A stretch of DNA of 64,000 bases from Pollenia angustigena. Lineage: Eukaryota > Arthropoda > Insecta > Diptera > Polleniidae. Location: the NCBI GenBank assembly GCA_930367215.1, contig OV884056.1:228895127-228959126 (forward strand), in the 5' to 3' direction. Shown piece after piece: positions 56,835 to 64,000 of this stretch. The position numbers and the translations under genes were made by a program. A model generated the notes under the pieces. The model saw only the letters and a list, made by a program, of their open reading frames with translations, made no database searches and was not told where the DNA came from. The stretch's first letter is position 1; every line of letters begins with the position of its first letter.

Positions 56835-59306
56835 CACTCACAATATTATTACAGTAACGGACTGTAGTTGATTTAAGAAATATTCCGTTCAGTCATTTTT
56901 AAATAAATAAACATTTAAAATTCCAAGCAAATTTATTTTTAACTGATTCTAACAGTTATTCAAAAAACTAAGTGCATATTAATACTGATTTTCAGTTGCA
57001 GTTAATATTGTCCGTTGATTGAGTTAAATTCTTCTTTATGATAAATTAAATAAAAATGTAATTTAAAGCAACGAAAAGTTCATTTAATTTTTACTGTCAA
57101 AAATTTAACCACGAATTCCGTAAAACCAAATGAATTTTCAGTTATCTTATATAAATTAATTGTCAAAAAATTAACTACATATTCCGTAAATACAAATAAA
57201 TAAATATGCAGTTATTTTATTAAATTTTACTGTCAAAAATTCAACACCATATTCAGTAATAACAATTAAATATTCAGTTATTTTATATAATTGTACTACC
57301 AAAAATTAATTTTTACTTATTTTTAAAAAATGAATTGCTTGTTTTGTGTAAGCAATACCCATTTTCTATTTGTTACTATAATTTAGTTAAATACCTCAAA
57401 TTTTAAAAGTAAAATAATTGCGAAGCCATATCGGTCATGCTGCTGGTGTCTTATAATTGAGAATTCTTCTGTAAACGACGAGGTCAGTACAACAAAAGTA
57501 AAACAAACTTGTGTATCAGGTAGAGTTTATTTTCCCGGAGTTTTTCGATTCCCGGGAAAGCGGGAATTTTTTTGAATTTCCCGGGATCCCGGGATCCCGT
57601 CCATATAAATAATACACAGTAAATTAAATAAAAGAAATCCTTAAATACTACAAAATTAAATGAAGATTAAAAGAGGAACTTGAATTATTATTAACTTACG
57701 GTTTTATATGTAAATTCCGTATTATTATTATGCTCTAGATACAAGATAAAAAATTAAGATAAACATAACAATTTAATTCATAAAACAATAATAAAAACAA
57801 ACACAAATTGAGGTACGCAAGATGTAAATCAAAAAGTTAATTCATAAAATAGATAAAATATTTTAAATAAATATATTAACATATTTTAACGGCTTAGGAA
57901 ATAACTTTCTGACACATTCAAAGCGCTTAGTAAGTCGTCAAAAAGTATATTGATTATTTTATTTACTAATTACCATGTTTCCGAAAAATTTCGTTCATTT
58001 TTTTACCGAGGTTGGATAAATAGTTAAAAGTGCACCGTTGTAGAAGGCTTTTGATTCACAATAAGAAGCATTTTTTTTTATAAACAACGTCTATATCAGT
58101 CAAATGTATGTCAAGGTTCATGCAAAAAATAGCATCAACCTCTTACAAACATTTCATTTCATTAGGTCCATCTGTAATCTTTAGGACAATGTGTTTTTCA
58201 AATTGTATGTTGTAGTATCTTACACGAGTTTCCAAATTTTTTTTTTATTTCGGTTTCCCCGCACTTCAAGGGTATATAAACCAACACAAATTGAAAAAAT
58301 TTGTGTTTATCACCTAATAAACATATCGCTCCTTCATTGCAACATAGTCATATCTCAAAAAATCAAAAATTGTAAGTAATGTAAGCAAAGTGTTCCTTCA
58401 TGCCTTCTCGTATTTTATCTCAAACTGAACCGAAGTTATAGCAAAATATATCTTTAAATCGGTACATTTTGAAAACTTTAATCGCATTTTGCCAAGTTCA
58501 TTTGTTTTTGTAGATATGACTATGTTGCAATAAAGGAGCTATATGTTTAGGTATCTGCTATTTTTAAGACTTGTCCATGGACAATTAAACTTTACTACGA
58601 GCATCTTATTTTGAATTAATGTTCTTTATTAACTTTTCACTTCACTAAATTTATTAATTATCAACTGTTGCACTGCTTATTCTGTTTTAAGTAGATTTAT
58701 TGCATCAGGAGATTTACGTATGTACTCACTTCTTGTAATTGATCTAATCGACAACCCATCCACAGATGCTTATTTTAAGAGAATAGAAAACTAAATTTCA
58801 AAGTATAAATAGCTGTTTTCTTAAACTATAAGGAATTTTTTATTTCCCGGGATCCCGCATGAAAAATCCCGGGAAAGCGGGAAATATAATTATTGAAATT
58901 GCCGGGAATTCCCGGGACGGGAAATCCCGGGAAAAACCCTAGTATCAGGGTAAGTAAATAATAATATTCTCCCTCTCTCGCTTATAAGAAAAACAAGCGG
59001 ACAGGAGTCTGTCAGGTATTTTTTAGAAATTCAGCTCTTTTGTGGAGTAAACGAAAATGTAATGAAATAACTGAATATTTTATTGTTTTTATTGAATATG
59101 GGGTCAATTTTTTGACAGTAAAATTTTAAAAAATAACTGAATATTTAATTGTTTTTACTGAATATGGTGTTGAATTTTTTACAGTAAAAATTAAATGGAC
59201 TTTTTGTTAAAAATAAATGAAAAATAAGTAGACCGGTTTTTAATTGAAGTTTCATTTATTTTATATTAAAATTTCAGTTAATTTTACGTACAGAATATTG
59301 TGAGTG
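56835..59306. mobile_element. CACTC-ended element, 2.47 kb, hosting a hAT-like element
   Basis: Ends CACTCACAATATT and AATATTGTGAGTG, with TA on both sides (56833-56834, 59307-59308). The long terminal regions contain tandem ~60-bp units with ATTCAGTTATTTTAT and ACTGTCAAAAATTCAAC. Inverted relative of 62801-63632. Confidence 0.85.
57521..58941. mobile_element. hAT-like element, 1.42 kb, with CCCGGG-rich ends
   Basis: Perfect 8-bp duplication GTATCAGG at 57513-57520 and 58942-58949. Ends TAGAGTTTATTTTCCCGG and CCGGGAAAAACCCTA; both subterminal regions are packed with TCCCGGGAT/AAGCGGGAA words, a striking GC island in AT-rich DNA. No transposase; a stem-loop lies at 58322-58545. Confidence 0.88.
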
Positions 59307-59421
59307 TACTTCTATTTTGTGAGTTTTCATATTTTGTGGAATGATTGTTATGTACAAAACTCTAAATAGAATACAAATCATCTTTCATAGCTTAAACGTT
59401 AAAGGTTTTTTGAATCGGCAT

Positions 59422-62400
59422 TCATTTGACACTTTCACTCTTTTCTCTTAACTCCTTTTCCTTTTTCAGTTTCAAAACTTTTTTAAAATATTCTTCGGCC
59501 TTTTCGTTCTGATACAGGCGTGCTAAGACTTGACAGTTTAAATTATTCATATCCCGGCTCTCCATATCAGCACCACACGTTACCAATAATTTTAAAATGT
59601 TTAAATCGGAATTCATAACCACTGCAAAAATGAAAGAAAAAAACAAACATTCTTTAACCTAAAATCTCAATTTTTAATTAAACTGTTTTTTGATACAAGC
59701 ACTTGCATTTTTTGCTACACATGTTTGTAAAGCAATATACCAGCAGTAGTGTATGACATGTGCAATTGCTTTCAATTGTTTACCTGCACGCATTAACAAT
59801 GTCCAGCTACATGCATCATTGGCCTCTATATTGGCACCATTTTCAAGTGCAAATTTTAAGATCTCACCTTGATTTCCATCAACCGCCAAGTGACTGGCAG
59901 TTAAGCCGTAGATATCTTTGGCTTCCATATTGGCTTTTTTATTCAATAACATGCGAGCCACAGGCAAACGTCCATAGTAAAATGCCTGCTGTATATTTGA
60001 TGTTTTCAAAGAAGAGTACAAAAAGAAGTGTGAAAACAAATAGTCATTAATCGAAATAAACTTAGGAGTGGGTGAAATAATAGGCTGATTTAAATTAACC
60101 CAAATGAGAAATAAACCTTAAGTAAAAATAATTTCAGGTTCGTATTGGGAAACAAATTTTTTAAGTTGAAGCGCTTGTATTATTTTCAATAAAAGACTTG
60201 GAGAATCTTGGCTATTTTTTAAGGCTCTCATAGCAAGGGCTTTTAAATAAAATAAAAAAATAAATAAAATAAAATAAAAAAAAAGATTCTGCACTCAATT
60301 TTTTTGCTAAATTTCTAGAGCTAAACTATAAACAAAACCTCAAATAACATAGAAAAGTAGATGATTTTACCAAAATCGCAAGTGAGCCACGAGAAAAGTT
60401 TTTTTTTTTTATAAAAAAATCAATTACTTTTTCTGTTTAGGGCTCATCAATGTAATATACGTCAAATTAGGCACAATGACATCAGCTTGAAACTCCTCAT
60501 CAGTGATTTCATATTCCGTTTTACATACGAATGGTTTTGACGGCATTTCCCTAAACCAATTGCATGCTTGTAAAATGGTTTTGCAATAGCTCTGCTGTTG
60601 TTGCAATTTATTGCTAACAAGTAAATATTATGCCAACGAAAAAAGTAGCTATTAAAGAAAAAAAAAAAAAAAAAAAAAAATTGCAAGCTGCCAAGTTTAA
60701 AAACCGATTAACCCATTAAGTTCTATTTTGACAGATTTAATTTTTTTTCTGGCTTAATTTCAAATCTAATTTTCTGGGAAGATCATTTGTCTGACGGGTT
60801 ATTTAATAACGATTCATATTTGCAAAGAAATATCCTTGTAGGCTAAGGCCCTTAAATAATAGCGGCAAAAAATGCGGAGCCATGTTTAAGTGACAAGTCC
60901 CCTTCATGAAAAGTGTTAGAACCAGAAATGGTCCCTACCACTTTAGATCTATCATGTGACAAGATTGGTGTTAGTTCCCTTTCCTCTAGGGCATTTCTTT
61001 GTTTCAGTGTTTGACAAATTTAACCATGGAGAGCTACACAATTGAGCAGCGCGTTAAGATAGTTGAAGCCTATTACGAAAATGGGCGTTCAAATCAAAAT
61101 GCACTTCGTATTTAATTTTTTTTTTGTCAGCTTAATCGATTAAATGTATCCACAATCGGGAGAATTGTGCGCAAATGTCAGCAATCCGTGTCTCTAGGAA
61201 ATGTGAAAACACCTGTTCATGAGGTAGGCCAATCGGTTACCGTGAATAGTGTTGGCTATCGCGATATAATAGCGAAATTTTTGTGGCCAGAAATTGAGGA
61301 TATGGACCAGCCAACACAGCCACACAGCCAACGAAACAATGGCTCTTTCTCGCGAGAAATTCGATGGCCGTGTTATCTCGCGTCGTGGCGATGTTAATTG
61401 GCCGTCAGATCATGTGATTTGACACCGGTGGACTTCTGTCTTTGAGGGTATTTAAAAGAAAAAGTGTACTTCAATAAGCCAAGAACAATTCAAGAGCTAG
61501 AATGAGATAATTTAGCACACTAACGACATTGAACCTCAATTATGTCGCAGAGTCAGTGAAAATATGGACCATCTGAAAGACATATGCCACCGAAGCCGTG
61601 GCGAGCATTTGGCCGATATTTTGTTTTGCACATAATTGTCATAGATTCTTGTATGATAATAAAAAAAAAGTATTAAGATAATTCCTCAAATTTTTTCGTT
61701 TTATTAACAACTTACATCATGCGTTTTGGTTTGACCATCCTATATTAACAAAATTAATAGAAAATATTTACAAAATTATTAAAATTGCTGGCAATCATGT
61801 ATATTTGACCACTGTAATAATTGAATTTAAACAAAAACACAATTGTTTATTCTATTTTAACCCTGTAGTAAATAAAATAGTCAGTTGCAAAAAACACTAA
61901 CTATAAATTAACTTGTTTTTAAATGACTACAAATTGGTTTAAATCTCATGCAGATATCAACCAAAAAGGCGCACGTAAAACACAAATAAAAGCAAAATAA
62001 GTAAAACAAGCATGCCATGAAGTCAAATGAAAAAAATAAATACAAACATTTTAAAATAATTAAAAATTAAATCAATACAAATCTGTTTATGTACATATGT
62101 ACTAGCAATTATGTGGCGTATTTATTTCAGGACTTTTATACATCATCATTTAGGGCAGTTTAATGCAAAATGTTCCTAAATAATTATTTCTCTATCAAAA
62201 TATATAAAGATATACATATGTATGTACATATGTATGCATGTTCATATGTACATACATATATTTTTTTGACAAAAATTATTTAAAACAATTTATTATTAAC
62301 TGACAATTCTTTTAATTAATTACAAATAGGTTGAAAAATAAGTAGTTAGTAGTCAGTTGAAAAGTCATGCAAAGATGGCCAATTGACTACTGCCTATGAC

Positions 62401-64000
62401 ATGCCCATGTTAAGATAATGAGTCGTCGACAAGGAAAAAAGTCACTTAATCAACTAGTTGTGGTTATAAAAAACCAGTTTGAAGTTAGTTATAAATGTGT
62501 TTGACTTCCTACAGGGAAGAGAAACATATTATGATTGTATAAGTAATTATAAAATTGTTTGTAGTAAACTTATAAATTATGCTGTGTATAGCGGTAGGCA
62601 ACCTTGGTGTTGTTGTTTAATAGGGAATTGATTTAATCATAATATGATTACAGTGACAAAAATATGATTGAAGTAAATACAAAAGGCTTGAACAATTTTC
62701 TTTAGAAATTGTTAAGTTATTCTTGACCATATACAAATATATTTCTTTCTCTGCCTGTACTAAATTTGTTTGAGGGTATGATCTCTATCTAGCAATACTG
62801 CACTCACAATATTCTTTACGTAAAATTAACTGAAATTGTAATATAAAATAAATGAAACTTCAATTAAAAACCGGTCTACTTATTTTTCATTTATTTTTAA
62901 CAAAAAGTCCATTTAATTTTTACTGTCAAAAATTCAACACCATATTCCGTAAAATCAAATAAATATTCAGTTATTTTGTAAAATTTTACGGTCAAAAATT
63001 CAACACAATATTCAGTAAAAACAATTAAATATTCAGTTATTTTTTAAAATTTTACTGTCAAAAAATTGACCCCATATTCAGTAAAAACAAAAAAATATTC
63101 AGTTACCCAGTAAAAAATGGAGCTTCCAACGAAGCAGGTTTGTAAGGGAGAAACATAAGAGTTGCGCTTACCATTGCGCATACGGAAGACATGAATTTTA
63201 TATGGCGAGTTCCCACTTTGAAGCAATACATTTTTGACACATGAAGCGCATTATTCAGCGCATGTTGGATGTAACGATCAGCTTTACACACTGAATGTTT
63301 TGATACAGTTATTTTTTAGTTTTCGGAATATGTAGTTAATTTTTTGACAATTAATTTATATAAGATAACAGAAAATTCATTTGGTTTTACGGAATTCGTG
63401 GTTGAATTTTTGACAGCAAAAATTAAATGAACTTTTCGTTGCTTTAAATAACATTTTTATTTAATTTAAAATAAAAAATCCGTATTAATATGCACTTAGT
63501 TTTTTGAATAACTGTTAGAATCAGTTAAAAATAAATTTGCTTGGAATTTTAAATGTTTATTTATTTAAAAATGACTAAACGGAATATTTCTTAAATAAAC
63601 TACAGTCCGTAACTGTAATAATATTGTGAGTGTGTGGATCAAACATTAACTACTTATGCTGTAATGGATACCTTCTCCTAACTCACTTCATAACTTGCTT
63701 ATATCTGTCCCACTTACTGCCCTTAAACACATAATCAAATCATCATTTCTTTTTTCCTCCTAAGTCACAAAGAATTGTAAATAAATTTAAAATTCAAATG
63801 AAATTGTGATTGATTCGTAAACTCACATGTAATGGTGTCCTGTTATTATTTGGATTTCCCACATGTACGCTGGCACCGTAAGTAAGTATCACATCGACAA
63901 TGCACATTTCACTAAATGCAATAGCATTAGCTAAAGGCAAGTAACCATTTGGTCCTGGATATTCAATTAAAACAGGACGACGTCGTAAAATACGTTTAAC
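59422..64000 (-). CDS. Ankyrin-repeat protein, last three exons (5' end outside window)
   Basis: Model: complement(join(59422..59621, 59784..59988, 63827..64000)), 192 residues visible. Donors CAT|GTGAGT and CAG|GTAAAC, acceptors ACAG|CA and TTTTGCAG|TG; phases agree. Ankyrin repeats run across the exons: TLIVDV-type helix and NRTPLH at the first donor, QAFYYGRLPVARMLLNKKAN, then MEAKDIYGLTASHLAVDGNQ, FALENGANIEANDACSWTLL and LNILKLLVTCGADMESRDMN. The tail is a Lys/Glu-rich helix (KKVLKLKKEKELREKSESVK), likely coiled. Ankyrin stacks bind partner proteins; which partner is unknown. About four repeats are visible. The 3,838-bp first intron carries transposons; the second is 162 bp. I cannot name the orthologue. 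Confidence 0.88.
60424..60620 (-). other. Possible 3' terminal exon of another transcript
   Basis: A minus-strand open segment of about 60 codons ends in TAA-type stop at 60424, preceded by a plausible acceptor (TTGTTAG at about 60617). It reads NWFREMPSKPFVCKTEYEIT, then DEEFQADVIVPNLTYI. Balanced composition suggests real coding, but its phase does not fit the ankyrin exon upstream. Could be a nested gene exon or a pseudogene. Confidence 0.3.
60888..60993 (+). repeat. Dispersed repeat B, copy 2
   Basis: Partner of 49385-49495; it lies directly upstream of a mariner remnant. Confidence 0.65.
61020..61740 (+). pseudogene. Mariner-like transposase remnant
   Basis: Begins MESYTIEQRVKIVEAYYENG (HTH, DUF4817-like), stops, then QLNRLNVSTIGRIVRKCQQS. 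After a large deletion it gives RRGDVNWP, IEPQLCRRVSENMDH and RGEHLADILF, the C-terminal part in several frames. The catalytic core is lost. A possible right terminal repeat is GGATGGTCAAACCAAAACGC read from about 61740; no left partner found. Confidence 0.75.
61741..62798. other. Intronic non-coding stretch
   Basis: AT-rich, with an ATGTATGTACATATG microsatellite around 62200-62262. Nothing else recognised. Confidence 0.4.
62801..63632. mobile_element. CACTC-ended element, 832 bp
   Basis: Ends CACTCACAATATT and AATATTGTGAGTG, with TG on both sides (62799-62800, 63633-63634). Same family as 56835-59306, opposite orientation. Interior replaced at 63109-63310 by a segment related to 19002-19232. 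Confidence 0.85.
63109..63310. mobile_element. Copy of the small element at 19002-19232
   Basis: Shares AATGGAGCTTCC-ACGAAGCAG, GTTTGTAAGGGAGAAACATA and GTTTTGATACAGTTATTTTT with 18990-19205; the mirrored right end is absent here. Confidence 0.65.

Noticed and set aside
1..64000. CRISPR arrays, bacterial operons, riboswitches
   Set aside because: No short regularly spaced repeats with unique spacers, and introns plus eukaryotic transposons show an animal genome.

Overview
The window is AT-rich, intron-bearing animal DNA crowded with transposable elements. Gene content (an insect-type odorant receptor, a neprilysin-like protein, an ankyrin-repeat protein) and repeat content (fly-style mariner, piggyBac-like, hAT-like, Helitron and LINE remnants) point to a higher dipteran. 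A calyptrate, blow-fly-like genome is my best guess, but the sequence alone does not prove it. Only about 2.3 kb looks like host coding sequence; most of what can be identified in the rest is mobile-element debris.

Layout. 0-5 kb: the last four exons of an odorant receptor (+ strand). One intron carries a 1.06-kb palindromic SINE insertion bounded by a 15-bp target-site duplication. 5-11.7 kb: broken mariner-like elements, two direct copies of a ~625-bp repeat, an Arg/Ser-rich repeat tract, and a dispersed repeat here called repeat A. 12-16.5 kb: a decayed DNA-transposon gene (resembles DUF7869-type proteins), cut in two by a 2.5-kb terminal-inverted-repeat element flanked by CTG. 17.5-18.9 kb: an internally deleted piggyBac-like element. 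20-21.3 kb: a broken LINE reverse transcriptase. 23-29 kb: nested inverted-repeat elements, a LINE tail and a 152-bp tandem repeat. 33-40.3 kb: a stack of nested insertions inside one CACTG-ended element, including a LINE with a 667-codon open reverse-transcriptase frame. 41.3-42.0 kb: a short Helitron with a helicase remnant. 44-51 kb: two hAT-like elements and smaller repeats.

45.9-52.7 kb holds a two-exon neprilysin-like (M13) gene, + strand, whose 5.46-kb intron is full of transposon pieces. 54.6-59.3 kb holds dispersed repeats, a tRNA-like sequence, a Harbinger-type MITE, and a CACTC-ended element with a hAT-like element inside. 59.4-64.0 kb carries the 3' part of an ankyrin-repeat gene (- strand); its 5' end lies beyond the window and its 3.8-kb intron again hosts transposons.

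The three host genes show no obvious functional link. The strongest observations are structural: exact target-site duplications that order the insertions in time. Exon boundaries are inferred from splice consensus and reading frame, and family names from motifs read by eye.
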